Assembly (NCBI GenBank): GCA_946811185.2
Contig: OX328113.1
Coordinates: forward strand, 6,696,001-6,760,000
Length of the DNA stretch: 64,000 nucleotides
Source: Hippopus hippopus
Taxonomy: Eukaryota > Mollusca > Bivalvia > Cardiida > Cardiidae
Reading direction: 5' to 3'
Every line of letters begins with the position of its first letter. The stretch's first letter is position 1. The notes under the pieces were generated by a model. It worked only from the letters and a program-made list of their open reading frames with translations. It had not been told where the DNA came from and did not search any database. Both the position numbers and the translations under genes were made by a program. Positions 21,017 through 31,809 of this stretch are shown here, piece after piece.

Positions 21017-21589
21017 GACCGTGATACATGGTATCCATGATACTGCTGTTTATTGTGGCCGTCAAAAGTATTTCTCGATTGCAGGTACTTATGGCAACCT
21101 TAGTTGGGCATTCACTGTTTTAAATAGTGAGTGACGTAATTTCTGGGAAGATGCGAAGAGAAAAGGTTTACAAACCAACTTCTAAGACATTCAAGAACTA
21201 GTTGATTGGGACAAACTGATAACAAAGCTGATCCCCAAGAAGCTTTCTATGTAGTGTTGATGTCGACAAGAATACTTACTGATCAAGAAAAAATTAATTG
21301 ACAAATCAAGTTCGTTCTTTCCGTAAACAAATGAAATATCACGTGAGCACTAGTAGGTGCGCATAATATTAAGTTATCGTAATAAATACGCAAAGCCGTA
21401 CTAAATTTTCTCTAGTGCAACATGCAATTTTAGAGAAAGTTCGGTAAGATTGTCCAGAGTCGTTTAAGTTGCAGAGCTCTCTTTCTCAGAATATTTCCTA
21501 TACATTTGAAATATTCCATCATTTGAGCAGGATATTGTTTGCCATCTGCCAATAGATCTACTTATTTTTTTTTTGGGGGGGGGGGGGAA

Positions 21590-21712
21590 ATATCTCCTTA
21601 TCGAATAGTGTAGATCCATTAAGATCAGACTACACATTCTGTGCAGCCTGATTTTGTCTACAATGTCCGCACAAGGTCAGTGAGTCGCGCTCAGCAGCCT
21701 AAGGGTTAAGGA
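21590..21712 (+). mobile_element. Family B partial copy
   Basis: 'gtgtagatccattaagatc', loop acacattctgtg, then 'aaggtcagtgagtcgcgc' and 'cagcctaagggttaa'. It follows a run of about 9 T and 13 G. Confidence 0.7.
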
Positions 21713-22004
21713 ATTATTAGCGCATGAACTCGACTGCAGTTTAATCCATCCAACAAGTTAGCCTGTGATGTTTTATCACTGTGAGATTTCTCCACCAAGA
21801 GAATTCGCCATCATGAGTTTCGCCCCTTTCCTTAGTCTCAATAATAAGACGTTTACATACTAGACTATATACTCCTTTTTAATTATGGATATTTAATGGT
21901 ACATCTGAAAACGCATTCTGAGACAGTTACCTATACTACCCCTTCCCTATATTGATTTATACGCAAAAATATTGATATAAAATTTCGCAAATGGTACCCT
22001 AAAA

Positions 22005-22037
22005 CAGGGATCGTATATAGAGTATATAAGATCCCTG
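22005..22037. repeat. Imperfect palindrome cagggatcgtatata
   Basis: CAGGGATCGTATATA faces TATATAAGATCCCTG. A near-identical, better palindrome is at 30796-30831. Confidence 0.7.
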
Positions 22038-22639
22038 CCTAAAACACTGTGAAAAGTATTAAGTAAAAGGTACCATATGAGAAAGTGAAAAATGCAAGGG
22101 TATGACTCTGACAAAAGTGCCTTTCTTGTGGACTCTCCCACCATAAACCAGGTGCCTCGACTTATTATCGAACCAGGTTTATCAGCTTACGCATTCCTAT
22201 ATTTTCAATATAAAGCCATTCAGAACCCCTTGACATGCTGTATTTTCGAGAAGGAATGTGCGATTTAGCTAAAGAAGTACTACTCTTAACTCTCTGATTA
22301 TTTCTCAGATATTTTCTTTTGTTTCTATTGTATGCCTAATTTCTAAATTCATCCAGTAAATGAAAATGTGGATAAAACATAGACATAGGTGAGTCTTCTG
22401 GAAGTACTTTTCGAAAAATTGACGAACCTCAAATGGGCGAAAAAGCGCGATGGCGAATCCACCGGTAACCACTTTCATTTTACTATTTGGGGAAACCCCC
22501 ATCAAACTCCTAATACATTCCAAATCATTAAAAAAAAAAAACTTTTGAAGCAAATATATATAGTTAAAATCAAATATGCTCTGCAAACTTTAACCTGAAA
22601 ATGAGTAGTTTATTCTAGGTAAATATAAAGTTTTATTTA

Positions 22640-22720
22640 ATTTTTTAAACAGGTGCCCCTACGTCATTTCACCGCGGTTGCCAGGTACGCCTTTATTTAT
22701 CTTCCGGTATCCCCGAAAGT
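22640..22720 (+). promoter_or_regulatory. Promoter-like patch: CRE-, X-box- and ETS-like sites
   Basis: Within 50 bases there are TACGTCA at 22660 (CRE-like), GTTGCC-A-GGTACG at 22677-22689 (one perfect RFX X-box half and one imperfect half) and CTTCCGGT at 22701 (ETS-like). CpG is locally frequent. It lies upstream of a donor-bearing candidate first exon and between two divergent genes. RFX sites are typical of ciliary genes, which would suit CCDC60; this is inference. Confidence 0.45.
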
Positions 22721-22724
22721 CAAA

Positions 22725-22924
22725 TTTGGAATCTATTCAGAAGTGTACATTTACTCAACAGGTGCACATAAAGTAAACTTTACTGATTGCTTTTGAAATT
22801 TTTGAAATTAAAGTGGAAGATGTGCAGGTAAAATGTAGAAAAACATTTTATATGGAGGTGCACGGTTTTGTAAGAAACCAGTCATTGGATGATTTGCGTT
22901 TGGTGTAACAATTGATAGATACAG
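22725..22924 (+). other. Candidate untranslated first exon of CCDC60
   Basis: The segment ends 'gatacag/gtgagt', a consensus splice donor, just downstream of the promoter-like patch. The first coding exon at 30446 begins with only 7 non-coding bases, so an upstream non-coding exon must exist. The start point shown is arbitrary. An earlier donor (gcag/gtaaaa, near 22826) is an alternative. Confidence 0.4.
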
Positions 22925-23036
22925 GTGAGTAAATTATCGAAATTTTAACTTCACTTCTTATCAATGGATCCTGTGTATGACTAGATAAAATATACATAAC
23001 GACATTATAACAGACTGACAACAGAGATAATTATTT

Positions 23037-23252
23037 AAACTGTATACCAAACAACAAAAATTTAGACATGTCCAATTAGGTTGAAAGCAGTTGCAGACGA
23101 CAAAAAAAAAATGTGACAAAAAAATTGAGAATTGTTTTTGGAAGGGTGAAATCATTGTGGGAAAAGGAGAAAATGCTGGTTACCAGCAATTTCTCATTTT
23201 TTTTCCACAATGTTTTCAAAAGTTTTTTTTGTCAGGGTCTTCAAAACTTCTG
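23037..23252 (+). mobile_element. Family A copy
   Basis: 'ttaaactgtataccaaacaa' at the left, near-perfect first stem arm and ggttacc loop, then 'gtcagggtcttcaaaac'. Its right end is replaced by the opposite-oriented copy that follows. Confidence 0.75.
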
Positions 23253-23400
23253 GTTAATCAGCACTTTCTCCTTTTCCCACAATGTTTGCTAGCTTTTCTC
23301 GGACAAATCCCACCATTTCAGTTACATTTAATTTGTTGTCTGCATATGCTTTTGATTTGGACAAGTCCAAAATTTTGTCCTGCAGTACAGAAGTAATAGT
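23253..23400 (-). mobile_element. Family A partial copy, head to head with the previous one
   Basis: 'cagcactttctccttttccc' to 'gtccaaaattttgtcctgc'. Only the half distal to the loop remains. Confidence 0.7.
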
Positions 23401-23597
23401 ATACTAGAAGAAAAATTTGGAGACTGATTCATGTTGAAAGCATTTGAAGAGTACAAAATAAATGTGGCTCAAATGTTGTAAATCTCTGAAGTGTATGACA
23501 AACCAATGTGAGAAATGCAGAAAATACTTATTATTGGCGTTTTTCCTTTTTTGCTACCCAACAGTTTCATAGCCTGCTTTATCAGCGTCATAATACT

Positions 23598-23649
23598 AGC
23601 TAACTCTTTAGCAAATGGCAATATTTTTGACTCAATAAACTTGAATGCT
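23598..23649 (+). mobile_element. Left end of a family A copy, split by the long-inverted-repeat element
   Basis: 'gctaactctttagcaaatgg' to 'aataaacttgaatgct'. The copy resumes at 25601 with 'ataaacttgaaagcatcagc'. Confidence 0.7.
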
Positions 23650-24799
23650 GGAGAAATCGTCCCCTGGAGAAATCGTCCCTTGGGGACGAATTCTCTGGAG
23701 ATACCGTCCCCAAATTAAATTTTGGAGATATCGTCCCCATCTTCCATATTCAAATATATTGTTGTTTTAGTTGTCTTTGAAAAACATTTTTAAAGTTTTT
23801 TTTTTTCTTCAGTATTTACTTTGTGAGACGATTTTCTTCAGTCAAAAGCTATTTGATTACACTGTCATTGTTTATACAGAAATTTTCACACTTACAAGTT
23901 GTTGTTCACACCTGTCACAGCTTTACACCTGAAAGATTTTTAAAAAGTTCTACTAGCTGATTCTGATTTTAAAACAATTTAAATGTATTTATGTTCTAAA
24001 AACACTAGTTTTTTGGTCGTTAAATGTATTTTTATACTAAAATTATGACTCTGCATCTCCCTCTACCTCTCCCTCATTCGGCAAGGATAAATTAATGTAA
24101 CGCATATGGGTTCCTGTCCAAACACCTGTCTGTCTGTCTGACTGTTTCTCTGTCTCTCTGTCTCTTTCATCAGTCGGCAAGAGAAATTTATTATGCTTAT
24201 TTGATTTTAGTGACTGTTACAAAGATTCATCCTCTCATCGAAGAACTAAGTACATAATTTATTTCCCTATTAATGAAAGGCTTATCAGTGTTCCCACTCA
24301 CGCAAATTATTGCGTAAATCACGTTATAGAATTGAAATTCACGTAACAAATTTTGGTTACACGCGAGACCTCACGTAAGAAAAAAAAAAACGTTAAAAAA
24401 AAGGTATTATCCACTTAACTTGTGTAAATTGACAGGATTTGTAGTTAATTGCTACCCGTATTGATAAATTATTGTCAAATCACGCGGAAATACCTATTCA
24501 TAAATTAACACACATGAAAAAATGCTCCGTGCAAAAAACACAGAAATCCATGACACAACTAAATGTTCCTTTTGACATTGTCCGACCAGAGTCACTTCAG
24601 ACCGTCGTTTCAGCTTTTTAATGACTTTAAGCAGTAGATTTCCACAGATATCTTAATATAACAGACGTTTGTGTTGCAAATCATCCATATTGATTGCTTT
24701 ACCTCTAGTTGAGAACCATTATTGTCATACCCTCTTATATGAAATCTTACCCCTAGATTTACAGCTAGGGAGTAAGTGTACCCTTGAAATAAAAAGCTC

Positions 24800-24838
<39 letters not shown>

Positions 24839-25593
24839 GAGAGAGATCAATGGACGGAAAAAAAATTAAAAACAAATAAATTAACACCCTCATGTTGAAT
24901 GATTGAGAGACAGGAGGGGGAGATCTACGAAGATAAAGACACATCTACGGTCGTATAATTAAGATAAATAAAATAAAACAAAAATTAATATTCCTTGCCA
25001 AGTGATGACAGAAGAGAGAGATAGAGAGAAGAGATACGGAGACAGAGACATACGGAGAGCGAATTCTACGGACTGACACCCATTATAATACACGAAAGAC
25101 CCATGCCGATTGAGAGAAAGAGAGAGGCAGGGAGAGAGATATTGATTCCAATTAATGACCCATGACTACTGTTTTATGAACATATATATTTCGTAATTGC
25201 TTTGGTTTAAAATCCAATTCAAACAAACAGGAAAAATTAAAAATATTTCAGGTGTAAAGCTACCTGTGGAAGGCGTGACAGGTGTTAACAACAACTTGTA
25301 AGTGTGAAAATTGCTGTATAAACAATGACAGCGTAATCAAATAGCTTTTGACTGAAGAAAATTGTTACACAAAGTAAATACTGAAGCAAAAAAAAAAGCT
25401 TAAAAAATGTTTTTCAAAGACAACTTTAACAACAATATGATTATATGAATTTTGAATATGGAGATGGGGACGATATCTCCAAAATTTAATTTGGGGACGA
25501 TATCTCCAGAGAATTCGTCCCCAGGGGACGAATTCTCCAGAGAAATCGTCCCCAAGCAGTTTGGGGACGATTTCTCCAGGGGACGATTTCTCC
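23650..25593. mobile_element. Long-inverted-repeat DNA element, 1944 bp
   Basis: The two ends are inverted copies over about 330 bases (left to about 23985, right from about 25230), including 'tttactttgtg' and 'cttcagtcaaaagctatttg' in both. Terminal parts are built from a repeated module, GGAGAAATCGTCCCC, with variants ATTCG and ATATCG in alternating directions, seen about three times at the left and six at the right. The interior holds CT-rich (24060-24170) and GA-rich (24804-25140) strands that can pair with each other, so most of the element could fold back. No transposase frame was found. It interrupts a family A copy; a 14-base flank (ATAAACTTGAAWGC) appears on both sides. Confidence 0.8.
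24804..24846. repeat. (GA)n microsatellite
   Basis: About twenty GA units with one interruption, inside the long-inverted-repeat element. Confidence 0.9.
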
Positions 25594-25600
25594 TGACACC

Positions 25601-25770
25601 ATAAACTTGAAAGCATCAGCAGACAATAATTTCAAACTTGACACAAATGAGCTTATGTTCCCTGATAGGGAAGAAAACGTTGTGGGAAAAGGAGAAAATG
25701 CTGGTTACCAGCATTTTCTCCTTTTCCCACAATGTTTTCAAAAGCCTTCCTTAACAAAGAATTAACTACA
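25601..25770 (+). mobile_element. Right part of the interrupted family A copy
   Basis: 'ataaacttgaaagcatcagc', then 'tgatagggaagaaaacgttg', a perfect hairpin and 'aatgttttcaaaagccttcc'. Confidence 0.75.
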
Positions 25771-26399
25771 TGTAAATGAATGTACAGGCTTTCCTTAAAA
25801 CTCCTCAAGACAACAAAGTAGGTATGGCTTCTGAAGACAAGAAAGTATGTGTTGCTCAAATGATGAGAATTTGTGCTTTGAAAGGATTGAAAACATTGTG
25901 AAAAACAGAGCAAAATCTCCTTTTCCCATGATGTTTTCTTTTGAATAGTAGTTAAGTCTAAGATTGTCTGATTAATGCTTAAATATTGTACAATGCTGTT
26001 GTTAGCAATCCAACTAGTCTGGCTGGTTTGGCCATGGTTGGACCACTTTTTTAGTCAAACATGGTACATGTACCATGTTTTTCATTTTTCCTTTGTTGCT
26101 TTATCACTCGCAAAGCTGGTTTCAAAATACGTTCTTTATCTGATGTAAGGCCCGGTAAAAAAGTAACCAAATGATAGACCTGGCAACTTTTGACCTATCT
26201 TTAGGATTCATTATTCTGTCAGCGACTTACTCTTGGACTGACCATCCAATAACAGATTTTCACCTTCACAATAATTTTCATCCTTTTTGAAAGGTCTGAT
26301 TTAAATTCAAATGCATTTTAACAACTGTTTTCTCTACTTTTGGCAGCTGTTAGGGTTTTAATGTCCCAATATCCCACCCATCCTGCTTTCAGTGGTGCC

Positions 26400-26627
26400 T
26401 TAACTCTTCACCAAACAATAAGATTTTAGACGTATCCAAATTGAAATCATCTGCAGATGACAAAAGAAATGTTACTCAAAAATTGAAATTTGTCATAGGA
26501 AGGGTAGAAAACATTGTGGGATACGGAGATAATGCTGGTTACAGCATTTTCTCCGTATCCCACAATGTTTTCAAAACCCTTCTATCTCTGGGTCGTTAAT
26601 AGTTGGGACTGTGTGGTAAAGAGTTAA
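26400..26627 (+). mobile_element. Family A full-length copy with co-varying stem
   Basis: TTAACTCTTCACCAAACAAT to GTGTGGTAAAGAGTTAA. One arm reads gtgggatacggaga and the other tctccgtatcccac: two substitutions from the consensus (gtgggaaaaggaga) are matched on both arms. Confidence 0.9.
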
Positions 26628-26701
26628 GCACTCGGGAAACATCGTCTGGCTGTATGTACCACTTTTCAAAAGCCAACAAAGGCTCTCTTGTATTATACAT
26701 T

Positions 26702-26970
26702 TGAGCCATGCTCTGTGAAAAGGGGGGCATAATGCATCTGCAAAAAGTTTCGACCCAGGTCAGCCTGCACAGTCGGCGCAGGCTGACCCGAGCCGAAAGT
26801 TTTCGCTATTGGTCAATTTTCTGTATATCCAAGGACCAGTCTACTACATGATTATATCAGGTAGTTTAAGAAATGGCTGTTGTGGATCCATAATTGTGCA
26901 ATGGCTTGCTTGGTATTAAGCATCACAGAGATGCATTAAGCCCCCTTCTGCCAGAGCCCAGCTCATTTTA
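26702..26970 (+). mobile_element. Family C foldback, full length
   Basis: Left 'gagccatgctctgtgaaaag', right 'aagcccccttctgccagagc'. The inner hairpin 'cagcctgcacagtcggcgca' pairs with 'ggctgacccgagccgaaag'. Confidence 0.85.
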
Positions 26971-27090
26971 TTGGTTACCAAAGAGTAATGATTCTGTTTA
27001 ACAAATTTGCACATCAATGATCAATGTATAGGCTGGTGCTTTATTACCAGGGTTTCTCAATTATTTTATGACAAGTAATTCCTTTTTTAA

Positions 27091-27275
27091 AGGTTTTGCA
27101 ATGTCATTAACCCCTTACCAAATAGTTCAGTGTTTTAGCTATCTTAAGGGGTAAGGCTTTTAAAAACATTGTGGGAAAAGGTAAAAAATGCTGGTTACCA
27201 GCATTTTCTCCTTTTTCCACAATGTTTTTTTTTAAATCTTTTAAAAAGGCAAATTACATGCTTTGAGCAACATTT
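27091..27275 (-). mobile_element. Family A copy, first unit of a tandem duplication
   Basis: 'ttaaccccttaccaaatag', then 'aacattgtgggaaaaggta' and the second arm. The same flank, 'aaaggttttgcaatgtcatt', recurs 198 bases later. Confidence 0.8.
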
Positions 27276-27288
27276 AATTTAACATTTT

Positions 27289-27512
27289 AAAGGTTTTACA
27301 ATGTCATTAAGCCTTTACCAAATAGTTCAGTGTTTTAGCTATCCCAAGGGGTAAAGCTTTTAAAAACACTGCTGGTAACCAGCATTTTCTCCTTTCTCCA
27401 CAATGTTTGTTTTATCTTTTAAAAAACAAACCTCATGCTTAGAGTAACATTTGTTATCTGCAAATGCTTTCAATCTGGACAAATGAAATATTTTATTGCT
27501 AGGTATTAAGTT
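27289..27512 (-). mobile_element. Family A copy, second unit of a tandem duplication
   Basis: Begins 'aaaggttttacaatgtcatt', as in the unit above. The first stem arm is deleted here, leaving 'aacactgctggtaaccagc'. Confidence 0.8.
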
Positions 27513-27984
27513 AACCATTTTAACCATTTCAAAGCCAAAGATGAAAACAGTATTTTGCTAACAGCTGGCATAAAGATTAGACTTCACAGACCATAGAGTC
27601 TAATCGTGGATCTATATTTTTCCCTTGTTTAGTGAAGCCTTTAAGTTAAAAATCTTTTGAGTTGCAGTAGAAATTGTATTTTCACCCTAGATACAATTCA
27701 AAAGTGCATACATGTATGAGGTCACTGGTTAAACCTTTTACAAATGTTCTTGTGTTTACAGGACCCTTAAAATAATAGGGTAGAAAAAAATTGTGGAAAA
27801 AGGAGGAATCATTTTAATAATTTTAATAAAAGTTCTGTTTTAATAAAAGTTTGTCTGTAGGCTAGATAACACCTGGAGTTCTTTGTTACAGGGCTCATGT
27901 ATCCTAGAAGTACTTATATTTCAAAATCTATCCCTTCAGCAAAGTTAATGGTCCCTGGCTTTGGGACCCTGAGAAAGAATTGTG

Positions 27985-28275
27985 GTTTGATTGTATGGTG
28001 TTAAACGCTGTTTTCAATATTATTTAAGTTTTATCGCGGCAGCCAGTGCATCTATCCATGCTTTCCTGGATTTTCTTTTACCAGTACTCTGCACAATATT
28101 CTTTCCAAGCCACATAACCATTATCGAAACAATAATCTGCAGTGAGAGAAGAATGAATCCTAACGCAATGACTATCATAAATTATCGGAAAGAAATTGGC
28201 CGAGCCAGGGATCCAACCAGCGACCCCCTGTTCTCAAGTCCTCTACCCTACTGACTGAGCTACCGGGGCTCGGTG
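27985..28275 (-). mobile_element. Family E tRNA-derived SINE, full length
   Basis: The plus strand starts 'gattgtatggtgttaaacgc' (tail) and ends 'gactgagctaccggggctcg' (A box end of the head). The body block 'agtactctgcacaatattc' is conserved. Confidence 0.8.
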
Positions 28276-28627
28276 AAAGAAAATGTGGGAATAAAAGAAA
28301 ATGTTTGTAACCAACATCTTTTCAGAGAAAGAACTTATTACTTGAGCAGCCATAATTTGTTTATCATTCACAAATGCTTTCAATATGGACAAAACTAAAA
28401 TTTTGTAGTCTAGTAAAGAGTAGATCTAAATGTATCCCAGAATGACTTGTATTTCAAAATGGCAGCTATTTAATCTCGTGAACAATACACAAGCTATCAA
28501 TCAAAGTAGATTATCAATCAATAATATTGTAAACAAGTTGAATGGAGGCATGAAGCCAGTCGGCTATCGATTGTTTATGGTCTTATTATATGAGCTTGTA
28601 TACACCTTTAAGACGCCTTACGAAATA

Positions 28628-28745
28628 ATCCTGAGTTTTAATGGCCCTCAGGAAGAGGCCTTTTGAAGACATTGTGGGAAAAGGAGAAAATGCTGGTAAC
28701 CGGCATTTTCTCCTTTTCCCACAATGTTTTGTACCTATAACAGAC
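28628..28745 (-). mobile_element. Family A partial copy
   Basis: 'ggaagaggccttttgaagac', a near-perfect hairpin and 'tgttttgtacctataacag'. It is cut off by the following copy. Confidence 0.75.
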
Positions 28746-28757
28746 ACAAGTTATCTT

Positions 28758-28986
28758 TTAACTCTTTACCAAACGACAAAATTTTAAACTTGTCCAAATT
28801 GAAAGCATTTGCAGACGACAAAATAAACGTGACTCAAAAATTGAAACTTGACTTTAGAAGAGTAGAAAACATTGTGAGAAAAGGAGAAAATGCTGGTTAC
28901 CAGCATTTTCTCCTTTTCCCACAATGGTTTCAGAAGGCTTCTTCCTCTGGGTCGTAAAAACCAGGGATTGTTTGGTAAAGGGTTAA
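28758..28986 (+). mobile_element. Family A full-length copy
   Basis: TTAACTCTTTACCAAACGAC to GTTTGGTAAAGGGTTAA. The stem is perfect apart from gtgaga/tcccac. Confidence 0.9.
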
Positions 28987-29067
28987 GCTATGTTTTATTT
29001 GTCATCTGCAAATGCTTTCACTTTGGTTGAGTCCAAAATTTTGTTGTTTGATAAAGAGTTGAGATGC

Positions 29068-29288
29068 TTTACCATATAATCCCAAGTTTTAACTGCCCTC
29101 AGGAAAAAGCCTTTTGAAAACATAGAGGGAAAAGGAGAAAATGCTGGTAACCAGCATTTTCTCCTTTTCCGACAATTTTTTCTACCCTATCAAAAACAAA
29201 TTTCATCATTTGAGCCACTCTTAAATTGTCGTCGGCAAATGCATTCAATTTGGACAACTCTATATTTTTGTTGTGTGGTAAAGAGTTA
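29068..29288 (-). mobile_element. Family A copy
   Basis: 'gatgctttaccatataatcc' to 'ttgttgtgtggtaaagagtt'. Third copy in a run with 28628 and 28758; a stem fragment follows at 29340-29410. Confidence 0.8.
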
Positions 29289-29439
29289 TAGTGCTTTTCA
29301 CAACTATATATACGGATGCCTTTGTATCCAGTGTAGATCAAGATCAATATTGTAGGAAAATGAGAAAATGCTGTTGACCTGTTTTTTTTCTCTCCTTTGC
29401 ACACACTGTTTCTACAAGAACATATCCCATTATTTTAGC

Positions 29440-30160
29440 AGCATGAAAATGCCCGTGATAGTAGTGAGTACAGTGAATTAAGAGACTTAAGAGTTTCAAT
29501 ATTGGTTTAGAGTTAGTGCATTCATGCAGTTATATATTATTGTTAATGGAAGGATATTGTTTAGTTTTGTAACAGGGTATTATTTATTTTGTGATATATA
29601 TAAATATTATTTTGTAATTAACACAGTAGAGATCAGTAACCTTCTTTACTTGGCATTTGAAAATAAACCTCCCTTGACCTTTTCGTAGCTGAAAAACTTA
29701 TTCAAAATAATAATGCAAGGCTCATCAAATTTTGGAGATATGATTAATTGTTATTAAAGGGACCTAAATTTTGTTTTGCAAGTTCTTTTAAGAAAACCTG
29801 AACAAAGACTGTTGATTTTGATTCACTTGCAAAGATAGCTTTAAAAACAAAATATAGATAGAAATATAAATATGTAGAAATATAAATATGTAGAAAACAC
29901 GGGAAATTACTAATTTCTATATAATTCTTATTGTAATTTCCTATTCACCTCATAAAGGTATAGCTATGGGCCATTATTGCATAAGAAGGAATACATGCAC
30001 ATGTACATACATACATCTATAACTGTGATGATATAAGTTAGCCAAAGAGCTCAATGGGTGGAGACACAAACTATGGTTTTGAAGGTTTTTGTAGGTTCAA
30101 GTTCTCCCCGCCCTTCCCCCCTTCCACAATTAGCAGCTAAGGGACACTTGAAACTTGCTT
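29440..30160. other. AT-rich, no gene recognised
   Basis: A 17-base tandem pair, 'aaatataaatatgtaga', occurs at 29865-29900. Nothing else is supported. Confidence 0.35.
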
Positions 30161-30167
30161 ACTGTAA

Positions 30168-30386
30168 AAGCATTTACCACACAACAAAATTTTAGATTTC
30201 TTTAAATGTAAAGCTTCTGCAGTCAACAGATCAAACGTAGCTCAATGGATGAGATTTGTCTTTGAAAACAAGTTGGGAAAAGGAGAAAGTGTTGGTTACT
30301 AGGATTTTCTCTTTTTCCCATCATGTTTTCAAGAGCCTCCTCCCACCGAGTTGTTAAAACACAGGATTCTTTAATAAAGGATTAAA
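30168..30386 (+). mobile_element. Family A copy
   Basis: 'catttaccacacaacaaaat' to 'ttctttaataaaggattaa'. It ends 60 bases upstream of the first CCDC60 coding exon. Confidence 0.75.
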
Positions 30387-30445
30387 TTTATTTGAGGAGT
30401 AGATAACCCCACATTGCATTTACACAAAACATTTTGCTTCTACAG

Positions 30446-30731
30446 GTAAAAGATGCCAGCCAGTAGAGATCCCAGATCCTATGTTAGGCCGGTACCACTT
30501 CCTGTCCCATCATGCAAAGGAGTCAGACTCCTAGCTCGAGACACCTTCAACTTCAATCCAGAAGAGCCGAGCCGAGAAACTGTCAGGAAGAACAACTACA
30601 ACCGGCGCCAGGCTCAGATGTCTCAGATGGGGTTTAAGTCCCTAAATCATAAGCCCTATCTGGGAATCGGGGACCCATTTTATTTGGATGAGAAGAAGAT
30701 GATACTACATGCTCTTGGCCAATGGAATGAG
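30446..30731 (+). CDS. CCDC60: CCDC60 orthologue, first coding exon
   Basis: First coding exon of a rebuilt CCDC60-like protein (431 residues over twelve exons). The acceptor 'gcttctacag' is followed by gTAAaag and then ATG at 30453: the in-frame TAA two codons upstream fixes the start. 93 codons end at the donor 'gag/gtataa' in phase 0. The peptide opens MPASRDPRSYVRPVPLPVP and ends MILHALGQWNE; it is basic and proline-rich, with no signal peptide or membrane segment. CCDC60 is a poorly characterised, mainly helical cytoplasmic protein, which I recall as expressed in ciliated tissue and testis. Identity rests on later exons, chiefly 51702-51806 and 55534-55624. Confidence 0.85.
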
Positions 30732-30795
30732 GTATAACATAACAAAATTAATTCTCGTCCAGTCAAAATTTAATTTTCATGTCCTACACTTTAAC

Positions 30796-30831
30796 CAGGG
30801 ATCGTATATACATGTGTATATACGATCCCTG
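30796..30831. repeat. 36-base palindrome
   Basis: CAGGGATCGTATATAC and its exact complement surround ATGT. It lies 65 bases inside the first CCDC60 coding intron. A worn relative is at 22005-22037. Confidence 0.85.
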
Positions 30832-30874
30832 CTTTAGCTCTTTACCATATAGTAGTAACAAAATTTTAGACTAT

Positions 30875-31015
30875 TCCATATTGACCCTTTTCTAAACAAC
30901 CTGGAGATTTAATGACCTTACAGAAAAAGACTTTTGAAAGCACTGTGGAAAAAGAGAAAATAGTACTGGTAACAAGAATTTTCTCCTTTTCCCACAATGT
31001 ATTCTGCCTTTCTTG
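30875..31015 (-). mobile_element. Family A partial copy
   Basis: 'cttttgaaagcactgtggaa', interrupted stem with tagtactggtaacaag, then 'cccacaatgtattctgcc'. It is fused to a SINE tail. Confidence 0.65.
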
Positions 31016-31027
31016 GGGCAATTTAGG

Positions 31028-31165
31028 GAATACCGGTATTGTGGAAAGCACCGGCAAAAGAAACTCCAGGAAAGCATTGATAGGTGCACTGGCCACCCAC
31101 GACATAACTGAAATGATGTTGAAAATGGCATTAAGCACCATACAAACAAACAAACAAAAAGGAAA
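31028..31165 (+). mobile_element. Family E SINE, 3' half
   Basis: 'gaaactccaggaaagcattg', 'gacataactgaaatgatgtt' and 'aagcaccatacaaacaaac'. The tRNA-like head is absent (5' truncation). Confidence 0.8.
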
Positions 31166-31257
31166 GAATTTGAAAAATATTTAATACAGCCTTAGTTTGC
31201 CATTTTTATCGCACTACTTTGTTTTTAGGGAAGTTCAAATTTGACATATCATAGTAC

Positions 31258-31486
31258 TTAACTCATTACCAAATGACAAAATTTTAGGTTTGTCCAAATC
31301 AAAAGCATTTGCAGACAACAAAATAAAAGTGACTGAAAATTTGAAATTTGTTTTGTGAAGGGTAGAAAACATTGTGGGAAAAGGAGAAAATGCTGGTTAC
31401 CAGCATTTTCTCCTTTTCCCACAATGTTTTCTAAAGGCTTCTTTCTCACGGTCGTCAAAAGTAGGGATTGTGTGGTAATGGGTTAA
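31258..31486 (+). mobile_element. Family A full-length copy
   Basis: TTAACTCATTACCAAATGAC to GTGTGGTAATGGGTTAA. The stem is perfect over 27 bases each side of the ggttacc core. Confidence 0.9.
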
Positions 31487-31579
31487 TGGGTGACATAAGA
31501 TTGTAAATAGGAAATTTCTACAAAAGATTCGATCAGGAATGATATATGCCTTAAATGCTCGCGCACATAATCCAGAGTT

Positions 31580-31760
31580 GAGTTTTCACAACCCTGTTCA
31601 AAGAGGAATCTTTTGAAAACATTTTGGGAAAAGGTGATGATGCTGATTAGCAGCATTTTATCCTTTTCCCACAATGCTTTCTACTCATCTAGAGTCAAAA
31701 GTGATCATTCAAGCCCTATTAATTCGACAGATCTACAGAATCTTTTAATTCAGACAAGCT
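31580..31760 (-). mobile_element. Family A diverged copy
   Basis: 'atcttttgaaaacattttgg', stem 'gatgatgctgattagcagc', 'cacaatgctttctactcatc'. Confidence 0.6.
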
Positions 31761-31809
31761 TTTTAGTCTGGTCTAGGGTAAATTTTCACTGGGAGACTAC
31801 CAGAACAAA

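Noticed and set aside
22305..22586. Minus-strand open frame with SKMKVVTGGFAIALF
   Set aside because: The peptide looks plausible, but no donor fits the phase of the next known minus-strand exon and I recognise no family. It may be non-coding promoter DNA.
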